From Nansenia antarctica (taxonomy: Eukaryota; Chordata; Actinopteri; Argentiniformes; Microstomatidae): a DNA stretch of 64,000 bases. Below the pieces are notes generated by a model that was not told the DNA's origin, did not search any database, and saw only the letters and a program-made list of their open reading frames with translations. Positions within the stretch are counted from its first letter, which is position 1. Each line of letters opens with the position of its first letter. Made by a program: the position numbers and the translations under genes. Positions 1-9,000 of the stretch are shown in pieces. The stretch is taken from positions 36,442,615 through 36,506,614 of the forward strand of contig OZ022348.1 of NCBI GenBank assembly GCA_963989245.1, in the 5' to 3' direction.

Positions 1-1045
1 GGTCTTTATTGTCATTGCTATAGTACAGGTACCAAACAACGACATTTAGGAGGGGTGGCTCCCCTGGTGCTAGGAAAGAAAAAAAAACTAAAAAAAACAA
101 GAAGGGAAGGAGCTGGTTTACATAAATAAAGGCTATGTACACTATCCACTATACTATACTGTACAGATAGACGACTAGGGTTGTCATATTGCACATAGTG
201 TTATTGCACATTCATTTAAAGTGTCGCAGTTTGCAGGCTTGAAATGTACATATTTGTGCCTCAGCACTACAGTACCTGAAGCTGCCCTTCTTGCCATAAC
301 ATCTATATGTGGTTGCCATATTTTTACAAAGTCCTGACTCTTATGTCTTATATTATAGTATATTTTATCTAATGGAATGTAGCTAGAGATTTCATTTAAC
401 CAATGTGATATTGTAGGAGAGTAATCGGATTTCCAATGGATTGCAATACACTTCTTTGCAGCAATCAAAGCAAGATCAATATTTGTTTTTTGAAATTCAT
501 TCCAAGGATCCATATTGATTGTGCCTAAAAGACACAAGCGAGATGATTTTGCAATGTGAATATTTAAACATAATGCTATCGTGTCCAAAATCTTAACAAC
601 AAATTACATGACCAAAACATATGGTAAAACTCCCCTTTCTGTTTTTTGCAGCGCCAGCACAAAAAGGACATTTCATTATTCATTTTATAAAGTTTTGCAG
701 GTGTATAATAAGTTCTATGCAAAATGTTAAAAAGAAGGAGTTTGTGCCTCATATTGTAAGAACATTTATGAACTTTAAGACAAAAGAAAGACCAGTCCTC
801 TTTACTTATATCCATGTCTAAATCATTTTCCCATTTACACCTCGTAGCATCTGTACTTGTAGACAAGCATTCAAGCAGAGATAAATAAACTTGAGAAATA
901 CATTTAGAACTTTGAACCTCCTTATTGATAAGGTCTTCTATTTTGGAGGGCTTGGGTTCTTCAAGAGTGCCTTGAGTTGTCTGTATCATATGGCGGATTT
1001 GAAAAAATCGAAATAAATGTGTGGAAGATAAATTATATTTTGACT
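1..1045 (-). mobile_element. L1-like LINE, 5'-truncated 3' end
   Basis: Minus-strand 3' portion of a non-LTR retrotransposon. It holds the C-terminal part of an L1/Tx1-type ORF2 followed by a 3' tail (about 1-280) that ends in an AATGACAATAAAGACC-type terminus at the window edge. The tail is nearly identical to the one following a different LINE at 59183-59460. The 3' end may continue beyond the window edge. L1-like assignment rests on the ORF2 C-terminal motifs described in the next entry. Confidence 0.8.
184..1045 (-). pseudogene. L1-like ORF2 C-terminal region, broken
   Basis: Two overlapping minus-strand frames (about 576-1045, then 184-588) together read as the end of an L1-type ORF2 protein. 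Visible hallmarks are W-x-x-D-L-D-M-D-I, an 'HRTYYTPAKLYKM' segment, the 'CWRCKKQKGEFYHMFWSC' cysteine/histidine knuckle, and a downstream 'KKCIAIHWKS' block. A frameshift separates the two frames near 580. Neither endonuclease nor reverse transcriptase is present, so the copy is 5'-truncated and dead. Upstream of about 1045 the open frame continues into unrelated repeat sequence. Confidence 0.75.
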
Positions 1046-1049
1046 TTAA

Positions 1050-1140
1050 CAAACGTTGAATTCTGACGTGAGATCGCATCCAAACGTCGAATTCCGACGT
1101 GACATTTGCATCCAAACGTCGAATTCCGACGTGACATTGG
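1050..1140. repeat. Short tandem repeat with CGTCG/CGACG palindrome
   Basis: Three imperfect copies, spaced about 35 bp, of a unit containing CGTCGAATTCCGACG, whose CGTCG and CGACG arms are inverted repeats. The first copy is diverged (CGTTGAATTCTGACG). It lies at the 5' truncation point of the L1-like copy. Confidence 0.6.
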
Positions 1141-1351
1141 GGTAGCTCGTTCTGATAGCGCAGGGGTGCGCCTGTTATGTCCCTATTTAAAATACAAATA
1201 AATAAATAAACAAGAATGTGTTGTGTAACAACTCCCCCAACATTCCCCTCCACCACAGAGAGACTAAACTGTCCTTCTGAAAGAGACTACACTGACATCC
1301 TCCATCCCAGACAGACTACAATGACCACCATCACAGTGTGACATGGGAGAG

Positions 1352-1847
1352 TTACTCCATATGAGAGTGGAGAAACCTATTCTTCAGGTAGCATGTGTTC
1401 CTGATGTTGTGGACTACTCTTTTATCAACAATTTCACAGTATTGCCCATTGGTGGCAGTTGACTTCATACCTATCCCAACAAGTTGGCGTGGTTCCCAAA
1501 CACATTTATGATGTAGGAACAGGAGGGTGTCAGTGATGGCTGAGGGTGGGAAGAGAAGCTTTGCTCCCTCCTTGTACTCTTCACAGCCTGTCAGGGGATC
1601 TTCTCTGTGGAGTGGCAGGAGCACGGTCCCTTCAAACAGGAGCTGTGGATTCTCTGAAAATAAAAGACATCAAGTATTAAGGTAGGCTATAGATTCCCAT
1701 CAATATTTTTTATACAAGGTCTTTCAGTAAGACTATTTTACCTGACATGGTAGCCCATATGCCTGTGATTTTCACCGGTTGCCTGTGGTTCCTGTCTTCA
1801 CCAAGTAGGGTTGGGTTGAGGTTGTCTTCACAAATGACCCAACTCTG
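1352..1847 (-). pseudogene. Unrecognised two-exon gene fragment, frameshifted
   Basis: Minus strand. The 3' exon runs from 1653 to a TAA at 1352-1354, preceded by a good acceptor (TTTTATTTTCAG). It reads ENPQLLFEGTVLLPLH... and ends ...YLKNRFLHSHME. The preceding exon ends at 1742 with donor G|GTAAAATAG, and the phase-1 junction joins ATMS to ENPQ. In the upstream exon two frames each look protein-like (..TQPYLVKTGTTGNR and RQPVKITGIWATMS) and overlap over a few bases, which suggests a frameshift mutation. An in-frame TGA also lies near its 5' edge. I do not recognise the family; it could be a host pseudogene or a transposon-encoded protein. Confidence 0.4.
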
Positions 1848-1918
1848 ATAGTCTTTATATCAAATCTGAGAATGAAATTCAGTATGCTAATTATAAAAGG
1901 GGTATGCTATTGATAATA

Positions 1919-2185
1919 TGAATGAATGAATGAATGAATGAATGGTCTTTATTGTCATTGATACAGTACTGGTTTACATAAATAAAGGCTATGTACACTA
2001 TCCACTATACTATACTGTACAAATAAAACACTGTGCTGTACTCTATGCTATGCTATACCTATTCTAACATTTCCTATTCTCTGCAACCTTATGTACCCTA
2101 GGGTTGTCATATTGCACATAGTGTTATTGCACATTCATTTAAAGTGTCACAGTTTGCAGGCTTGAAATGTACATATCATTGTAGC
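1919..2185 (-). mobile_element. LINE 3' tail fragment, second copy
   Basis: Begins with (AATG)n and GGTCTTTATTGTCATTGATA, then follows the same tail as 1-260. It lacks about 100 bp around the GTACCAAACAACG block. It retains about 85 bp (AAATAAAACACTGTGCTGTA...) that is missing from the copies at 1-260 and 59183-59460. No LINE ORF is attached. Confidence 0.8.
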
Positions 2186-2520
2186 ATGATATGCTAAATG
2201 TAGCATATCATTTAGATTGTTTTTAATTTATTGTTTTAGATAATTCATTATTTTAAAATATTATTTTCTTTAGATAAACAACTAAAATAAAAAAAATCTA
2301 AATTAGATGCTATTGATACTGCATAGAAACACATTGATATAATATACTTGTATGTTTCAGGGGACAATGTTGCACTCTGATATTTAGTGTGTCTCTGTTG
2401 CGCCCTTCTACTCCGAGTCACCAGGGGGCGTAACACCCCCTATCAATTGTTTTAAGCTCAATTGTAATTGAGCTTGAGTTACAAGACTTCCTCACATACC
2501 GGTATGTTCGTAACACATGC
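2186..2520. other. AT-rich spacer, nothing recognised
   Basis: AT-rich sequence with short self-complementary runs, such as TCAATTGTAATTGA near 2458 and ATACCGGTAT near 2497. No coding feature can be supported. It abuts the truncated 5' edge of the Tc1 copy. Confidence 0.5.
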
Positions 2521-2523
2521 GTA

Positions 2524-2889
2524 GTGACAATGGCTCAAATAATGACTGGAGACCGAGGGGGTAAAATATTAGTTCTGGATAATTTTAGGTACCACAAACA
2601 CTGCACAAACTTACAGAATACCTCTGTGTCATTGGCTGCTATAGGCATAAAAGGAGAGAAACTCATGGTGTGGCCCCCATCTTCCCCTGACCTCAACCCT
2701 ATTGAGAACCTTTGGAGCATCCTCAAGCAAAATATATATGAGGGTGGGAGGCAGTTCACATCAAAACAGCAGCTCTGGGAGGCTATTCTGGCATCCTGCA
2801 AAGAAATTCAAGCAGAAACTGTCCAAAAACTCACAAGTTCAATGGATGCAAGAATTGTGAAGGTGATATCAAAGAAGGGGTCATGTTAA
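2524..2889 (+). pseudogene. Tc1-like transposase, C-terminal fragment
   Basis: A 121-codon open frame ending at TAA. It carries the second catalytic aspartate in 'LVLDNFRYH' and the diagnostic 'WPPSSPDLNPIENLWSILK' block with the catalytic E of a DD34E enzyme. The DNA-binding paired-like domain and the first catalytic D are absent, so the protein cannot be an active transposase. The DN segment is diverged from the more usual QQDNCPIH-type sequence. Confidence 0.85.
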
Positions 2890-3241
2890 CATGTAACTTG
2901 ACCTGTTAAGATGTTTTTGTTTGAAATAGCTTTTGATTTCAGTAAATATGACCTCCTAATATGACCTCCTAACCCTAAATTCATCAAATTACCATTGTTA
3001 GTTCTTTACAACCTATAAAATGTTTTGAAACTCTGTTGTGCATAATAATTTGGAACAGTGCATTTTGAGTTTTTTATTTAAAAAAAAAAATACTGTTATC
3101 ATTGGGAGGTTTGTTCAATACAATTTGAATTATACTCTAACGGTTGATGACTTGAAAATTATACTGATTGTCATTTGCATCGACTATTTAGGAAAATCTG
3201 AGAAAAATATCATTTGCATAATAATTTGGAACGCGGTGTAT
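2524..3241 (+). mobile_element. Tc1-like DNA transposon, 3' part
   Basis: Contains a transposase C-terminus followed by a Tc1-type right end. The motif GCATAATAATTTGGAAC occurs twice (about 3040 and 3215), the outer copy ending ...GGAACGCGGTGTA at the TA. This matches an inverted terminus with internal direct repeat (IR/DR-like layout). The 5' half, including the other terminus, is missing. Confidence 0.8.
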
Positions 3242-3872
3242 CTATATATTTTTAAAATTATTATTATTATTTTATTTATTTTACTTTTTTTAGAGAGGGA
3301 GAGAGGGGGGAATTCAAGCACTTTCAATGACTCATGTCGATTTTCAAAAACTTTTAATACCTTGATTTTTTTTTCTCTAATTCACAAACATTCAAGGATT
3401 TCAAGGACCCGTGGGAACCCTGTATATACTGTATATATAATTGTACAGCAATGTGAGAGTCATACAGGGACATGGTAACAGACATACAGCTTTTTTCGTG
3501 GTGACAAACCTGACAAGAGACCATAGCACGTTTAAAATGTGTGAAATCCGATTCAATCTCTTTGTTCATCAGATCAGTTGTTGAGTTTCAGTTCACCTTC
3601 ACATGAGTCAGACTGGGAGTGATACTATCTCTTTGGAAACCGCGGCAACTTCTTTACATGAGGCAAATGAGGCTCATGGTGACCGTCATATTTCTGACAG
3701 TAAAAGTGTGAGTCCCTCTGGTCTGTCTCTACACCCCCCCATGAGGAGAGTAGAGGAGTCTTCCCCCCCCATTCTCTCCAGGCCAGGGCTGACTCAGACA
3801 CTGCTTCCAGGTCAGTGTTACATGTTTCACTAGTGTTCCATGTTGTGGGGGGCGGGGGCGGGAGGGGTGCTA
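3242..3872. other. ino80c downstream flank, no confirmed gene
   Basis: AT-rich sequence to about 3600. Then an open plus-strand stretch (3603-3833, 76 codons) contains a plausible donor CCAG|GTCAGT near 3811. The peptide is low in recognisable features and I cannot assign it. The remainder is the likely 3' UTR and flank of the minus-strand ino80c gene. Confidence 0.4.
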
Positions 3873-6800
3873 TCAAGGCACGATGCAGGAGGCCTTGCGG
3901 AGCGCCAGGTAGCCCGTGACCACGTCAGTGGGGAGCAGACGGATGTAAGAAAACTCTTCAGAGGAGGTGAACCTCAGCTTGGTCTGGGGGTCTGTGTAGC
4001 TCGCCTGCCGGAAGACACAGAAATGGTAAACAACCTGACCTATATGGATGACTTATATAGATGGACTTATATAGACTGACTTATACGCCTGCCGGAAGAC
4101 ACAGAAATGGTAAACAACCTGACCTATATGGATGACTTATATAGACTGACTTATATACCGGTAGATGACTTATATAGACTGACTTATATAGAGTCTATAT
4201 AAGTCAGTCTATATAAGTCAGTCTATATAAGTCATCTAAGACTGACTTATATAGATGACTTATATAGACTGACTTATATAGACTGACTTATACAGACTGA
4301 CTTATATAGACTGACTTATACAGACTGACTTATATAGACTGACTTATATAGACTGACTTATATAGACTGACTTATATAGACTGACTTATACAGACTGACT
4401 TATATAGACTGACTTATATAGACTGACTTATACAGACTGACTTATACAGACTGACTTATATAGCGCCTTTATCCAATGCGCTTTACAACGGCCTCTCATT
4501 CACCCATTCACACACACATTCACACACCAATTGCGGCAAGCTACCATGCAAGGCGCCGGCCCGCTCACTGGGAGCAATTTGGGGTTCAGTGTCTTGCCCA
4601 AGGACACCTCGACACGTGGCCAGCCTGGGCTCGAACCGCCGATCTGCCAACCTTGCGATCATTAGATGGCGGCTCTACCTCCTGCGCCACAGCCGCCCCC
4701 ATAGAACATGACACAACAGAGGTTGTGTGTGTGTGTGTGTGTGTGTGTGTACGTGTGTGTGTATGTGCACGTGTGTGTGTGTGTGTGTGTGTGTGTACGT
4801 GCGTGTGTGTACGTGCGTGTGTGTGTGTGTGTGTGTGTGTGCGCACGTGTAGGGCGGAGTGTGTTTGTGTGTTACTCACAGGCAGTCCAGAGATGTCAGA
4901 GTATTTCTTAGCAGGCTTTAGGGAGGGAGGAGCATCGACGCTGTAATCTGGAACACAGCAGCCAGGGTCAAAGGTGGAACACAGCAGCCAGGGTCAAAGG
5001 TGGAACACAGCAGCCAGGGTCAAAGGTGGAACACAGCAGTCAGGGTCAAAGGTGGAACACAGCGCATCAACAAAGGCTCTGGAAAGAGGTGATGCTGGGC
5101 GTATGAAGTGTTACCTTTACTTTGACATATACTGTAAGTGACATGTTACCTTTACTTTGACATATACTGTAAGTGACATGTTACCTTTACTTTGACATAT
5201 TAGTGACATGTTACCTTTACTTTGACATATTAGTGACTGACTAGATAGGTCAAACAAACCTATGTACATCCCAACCACCAACAGTTCCATACATAGGGCT
5301 TTCACACCGGCAAGGCTCTGTTCTGGTTCCCGAACCTAATTTTGAACCGGCCGGTGCGTTCAGACCGAACATAAATTGGTTCTGAACCTGAAAATTTGGT
5401 TCGCAGCTGGAACCAGTAAACAGTGGTTCTCATCGGGAACCAAAAACTAGAAACGTGACGTCATCAGTGGGTGTTCATCATACTCTCTATCTTTCTCACA
5501 TGCTCAACAAACACACACACGAACGCGAACTTCGTAAGCCATTTCTGTTCTAGTAACAGAGCAGCTGGCTAGTAAAAGAATGTGTTTAGAAAGTGTCTTT
5601 TGTTTTTCAGATACTGTAGTGGAAGATATTATCCTAATTTCCAGTGAAGTACCCACCATCTTGTTGTGACATTTTTGTTCATCCCGCCCCTTCGTTACCC
5701 AACGTTGGTGATGTTGATGGTTCCGCTTAAACTAGTATGAACGCGGGCTGGTTCGCCAGAAAGCACCATCATGGTTCTGAGACTCCAGAATGGGAACCGA
5801 CACAGAGCCTTGCCGGTGTGAAAGCCCTAACAGTGGACCACTGTCTTCACACAAACACAAAGAAGACCAGAGGTCGCCCAGAGGCCCGCCCCCCCCCCCC
5901 CCAAGAGAACACTGATGACATTACAGTTATACGGAGAACCAGTTCTTTGGTCCGGTTTTCTTCCAGTGTTTCAGCCGAAGCTCTTATCCGATCTGATCTG
6001 GCTCAGGACCCTAGAGAAGGCAACCTTTCCCTCCGGTACAGAAAGTGTCTTTCACTGATAAAAACCTTCTTTATCTCACCTTACTGCTGCCGAGTGGAGC
6101 TCAAGCAAAAGAAAGACCAGTACTAAGACACAGGGCTCAGCGTTGGCATGACGATAGACAAATGGATGTCTAACGCTACTGTGAAAGCCTGTTATACAAA
6201 TTGTCCTACTTTCCCGCTTCATTGGCCAAGGCATCATTGAATTTGTTCTCCATTGATTTTATCTGGTTAAATAAAGGTCAAATTAAAAAATCCTGCTTGC
6301 CTTGTATGGCTGTCCCCTATGCTCTACGATATGTGGTTTGGAGATCTACCCTCACATTACCACCACAACTCTCTCATGTAGTGGCTCCTATTATAATAAA
6401 AAGGGTTTAATTTCTCTCTCGCAGAGAGTCAGAGAAGCACATAATGAGACACACACACACTCACAGTTGGGGTCGTTGACCTTCCAGGGTAGAGTTCGTT
6501 CCGCAGCCAGGATCTGTTTCAGGTTTTTCCAGGTCCGGTTCTTTTTCCCTGCTGCTGCTCCACCAATCCCCGAATGCTAGTGCAGAGAGAGAGGGGGGGG
6601 GGATGCAGAAAAAAGCTCCTTCAATCAGGTGAGAGCAATCAACTGAATCATATATCATCCATCATTCAGCAATGCACCTCACTCACTATAAACTTGGGGT
6701 CTTTGAAGGGCAGGGGTTTGGTCATGGTGTCTAGACCCCCAATGTCTGACAAGGCCACTGTCACTGTCTTGCCCTCTGACACAGCATCCACTGCCACCAT

Positions 6801-7297
6801 CTAGAGGAAAACAACACACAGGTTTGAGCTCTCCACTCACAGCTAACTCCCTAGGTTGATATAAAAGACGATTACGATTACGATAAGACTGCAAGTAAAG
6901 GCATAGTTTATTCCACGGGCTGAATGATCATGATGACAATGGTTTGCAATGATTATGTCCACTATAGGTTGTGCACTACTGTAGCAAAACAGTGACAATA
7001 TCGACGCTGTTCATTCAAAGCAACTGTCTCGAACCGTTTTCAACGAATCGTGAACATAGCTACCTGTGCTTGCGTTGTGTTTGCGGTAAGCTGCACTTTC
7101 TTCTTCTTGCTGTTGTTCCCGCAGGTTTGTGTGACGGGAGAGGTCGCTGGGCTGGCAGGTCGCTTCTTACCCCGGAGCGCCCCCGGCCCTGGGCTAGCCG
7201 CGGTCAGAGTCTGGCTTTTACCGGCCAGTGAGGCCGATACCGTTATTAGAGCGCCTGCTGTGGTCGCTGCACCGGGCGCAGAGTTCGGGGAAGACAT
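3873..7297 (-). CDS. ino80c: INO80 complex subunit C (five coding exons)
   Basis: Exons on the minus strand: 7297-7064, 6800-6687, 6576-6465, 4947-4880 and 4004-3873 (stop TCA/TGA at 3873-3875). Lengths 234, 114, 112, 68 and 132 nt sum to 660, i.e. 219 residues, and all junctions keep frame with GT-AG borders. Exon 1 has a basic KKRPASP...SKKKK stretch. Exons 2-3 carry [23 protein letters not shown] and [18 protein letters not shown]. Exon 5 carries the YL1 C-terminal domain ([34 protein letters not shown]). These match vertebrate INO80C, the Ies6 homologue that works with Arp5 in the nuclear INO80 nucleosome remodeller. Human INO80C is about 192 residues; the extra length is in the N-terminal half. 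Exon 4 ends in SGLP where mammals have SGLL. Intron 4 holds a SINE and minisatellites; introns 2 and 3 hold a MITE and more repeats. I see no disabling change. Confidence 0.95.
4001..4145. repeat. Tandem duplication of the ino80c exon 5 splice acceptor
   Basis: The block starting CGCCTGCCGGAAGACACAGA at 4002, which spans the exon 5 3' splice site, is repeated at about 4087-4145 within intron 4. On the gene strand both copies carry ..TGTCTTCCGGCAG|GCG. Only the downstream copy continues into coding sequence. Confidence 0.85.
4020..4455. repeat. 14-bp minisatellite in ino80c intron 4
   Basis: About 25 copies of GACTTATATAGACT and a TATACAG variant, with one inverted block around 4190-4235 where the units read on the other strand (ATATAAGTCAGTCT). 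The array runs directly into the 3' terminus of the adjacent minus-strand SINE, whose last bases (CTATATAAGTCAGTC) match the unit. Confidence 0.85.
4455..4703 (-). mobile_element. tRNA-derived SINE
   Basis: Minus strand. The tRNA-like head (about 4700-4625) has an A-box-like GTGGCGCAGGAGGTAGAGC and a B-box GGTTCGAGCCC. It is followed by a body containing AAGGCGCCGGC-type and CATTCACCCATTCACAC-type segments and a terminus AAAGGCGCTATATAAGTC. A 3' fragment of the same family occurs at 57790-57920. Confidence 0.8.
4723..4850. repeat. (GT)n microsatellite with AC/GC interruptions
   Basis: About 128 bp of (GT)n with ACGTGC interruptions, in ino80c intron 4 just downstream of exon 4. Confidence 0.9.
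4950..5064. repeat. 26-bp minisatellite at ino80c intron 3 acceptor
   Basis: Just over four copies of GGAACACAGCAGCCAGGGTC plus AAAGGT. On the gene strand each unit contains TGCTGTGTTCCAC; the last unit reads TGTGTTCCAG and is the actual exon 4 acceptor. The repeat therefore includes the 3' splice site sequence. Confidence 0.85.
5110..5236. repeat. Tandem repeat GTGACATGTTACCTTTACTT...
   Basis: Four copies of a 28-37-bp unit (TGTTACCTTTACTTTGACAT, with or without ACTGTAAG) in ino80c intron 3. Confidence 0.85.
5296..5827. mobile_element. MITE with 20+ bp TIRs, TA target duplication
   Basis: Ends in GGGCTTTCACACCGGCAAGG and its inverted copy CCTTGCCGGTGTGAAAGCCC, flanked by TA on both sides (5294-5295 and 5828-5829). 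It is 532 bp, has no transposase, and lies in ino80c intron 3. A 5'-truncated relative lies at 41909-42223. The superfamily is uncertain; TA target suggests Tc1/mariner, or possibly a 3-bp TWA target of PIF/Harbinger. Confidence 0.8.
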
Positions 7298-7415
7298 TTC
7301 TCTTCAAACGACAGATCACACTACTAGAGTTAGGGTTTCATTAGTGGTTGTACGCACGTCAGCTGTAAGAATCGTAAACATCCGCTTCACCCGGAAATGA
7401 AACCTGACGTCATCC
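7298..7415 (-). promoter_or_regulatory. ino80c proximal promoter with ETS-like and CRE sites
   Basis: Immediately upstream of the ino80c ATG. CCGGAA (7391-7396) fits the ETS core and TGACGTCA (7405-7412) is a perfect palindromic CRE. Both are frequent in TATA-less housekeeping promoters. No TATA box is obvious. The transcription start is inferred to lie here. Confidence 0.5.
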
Positions 7416-7696
7416 TAATGTTATTTTTCTATAAAATAAAAGAATATAATATAATAATAATATACATAAATTATCCTGCTCTCCGTCAAAAAAAACAAAA
7501 CGCAACAGGTTCGATTTTCTGCGTTTTTCGCGTCCGTCAAAAGCGTTTTGAGAGTAGTTTTTTTTTTATTATTATTATTCTGGCCAACTCTGGCCACCGT
7601 ACGAATGTACAATGAGGTAAACAGTGAGAGACACCACTGAGGTAAAGTAAAGTGAGACTAGATAAGAGAAAGAGATAGCTAAAATAAGAGAAAGTG

Positions 7697-8175
7697 ATGG
7701 TCTCCGAGAAGCTAATCCTACTTGTGTCAGAGCACAAAGCTCTTTATGAAAAACATAGTCGTGATTACAAAGATTCAGAGTATAAAGACAGAATATGGCA
7801 GAGTATTGGAGAGCAGACTGGAATCGGGAATGGTATGTATTGATTACGAAAGATTAGACTAGTGGTCATTATTAATCTTTTATTTTTATTTTTTTATTTT
7901 TAAATCATGTTCGAAATAAAAGATTCATTCATTCATTCATTCATTCGTAGACTAGTGATTGTGTTCTGGGTAGCTAGCTAGTTAGGTATGAATGCCATTT
8001 AGCAATAAGCTGTCTTGTTTTACTGTATAAAGCAGGGGAAGTGAAGAAAATGTGGCGCAACTTGCGGGACACATACATGCGCAAGAAGAGGGATGACAAA
8101 TGTAGAAGCGGTCAGGGAGCAAGCGTCAATAAAAAATGGAAATACATGGAGGCAATGTCCTTCCTAAAATCGTGA
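7697..8175 (+). CDS. MADF (Myb/SANT-like) domain protein, two exons
   Basis: Exon 1 is 7697-7832 (donor G|GTATGT) and exon 2 is 8036-8175 (acceptor TATAAAGCAG), joined in phase 1 to give about 91 residues. Exon 1 reads LILLVSEHKALYEKHSRDY..YKDRIWQSIGEQTGIG; exon 2 reads EVKKMWRNLRDTYMRKKR..WKYMEAMSFLKS, then stop. This is the complete three-helix MADF pattern with its conserved W residues. There is no C-terminal extension, so the protein may be truncated by fusion to the neighbouring transposase sequence. It probably encodes the DNA-binding partner protein of a Harbinger element. A host gene is less likely given the transposase fragment beside it. Confidence 0.65.
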
Positions 8176-8294
8176 AACTCCCCTTGCTGCCGACGAGTTC
8201 TGAGGATGGGGTGGATCCAATATTTCCTTTTTCTTTTCCTATTTTCAAGAAGTGAGAGGAGCACAAAATAATCCTCACTGCTTGAAGACTCCAT
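8175..8294 (-). pseudogene. Harbinger-type transposase, N-terminal fragment
   Basis: Starts at ATG 8294 on minus: MESSSSEDYFVLLSLLENRK, then RKYWIHPILRTRRQQGEFH. The K-Y-W-x-H-P-I-L...R..GEF block is typical of the N-terminus of PIF/Harbinger (HARBI1-like) nucleases. After GEFH the frame runs into sequence antisense to the MADF exon, so the DDE domain is deleted. Confidence 0.6.
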
Positions 8295-8748
8295 GTTGCG
8301 TATTGCGAAAGGGTTAGGAGAGGAGAGGAGAGTAACGCAACGTAAAAAACGCAACGGACCGGTGTGCAAGGTCTCTGTGCGTAACGTTTTTTTCGGATGA
8401 CGGATTAAAAAATACGCATGCGTAAACGCACGCATTGGTGTGCAAAGACCTTAACCCTGACCCTAACCCTGACCCTGGCCACCCAGAGCCTAGAACACTC
8501 ATATGGATTTTGATACTCAATTTGAAGCTGTCATTGTGTTGTCATGGTTTTCAGGGCAGTAGGGTCTAATACAAACTAAATGGTTTATTTATTTGTTTTT
8601 CATTTATTCAGGGTCTGTGTGCATGTCTCAGTCAGTCAGAACTATGCTAGCTGTAAACTGTATAAAGATGTGTGTCTTGTGTTTGCTCAACCAGCTCCTG
8701 TCTTTGTCACAGATGCTGAGGGAGAGTGACACAAGCTTATAAACAAGC

Positions 8749-9000
<252 letters not shown>

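Larger units (their letters stand above)
7440..8450. mobile_element. PIF/Harbinger-like remnant with two genes
   Basis: Holds a MADF-domain gene on plus and a Harbinger-type transposase start on minus, converging on each other. PIF/Harbinger elements characteristically encode a DDE transposase and a Myb/MADF-like partner. The flanks share weak inverted similarity (CCGTCA followed by A-run and ACGCA on both sides). No clean TIR or TWA duplication is visible, so the outer limits are approximate. Confidence 0.55.

Noticed and set aside
4625..4703. Genuine tRNA gene
   Set aside because: A- and B-box-like sequences are present, but the anticodon arm and acceptor stem do not fold well and the head is fused to a SINE body.
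8448..8480. Telomere-like CCCTAACCCTGACCC stretch; similar at 47910-47990 and 52540-52612
   Set aside because: Short and degenerate, mixed CCCTAA/CCCTGA/CCCTAGAA units; part of local repeats rather than interstitial telomere.
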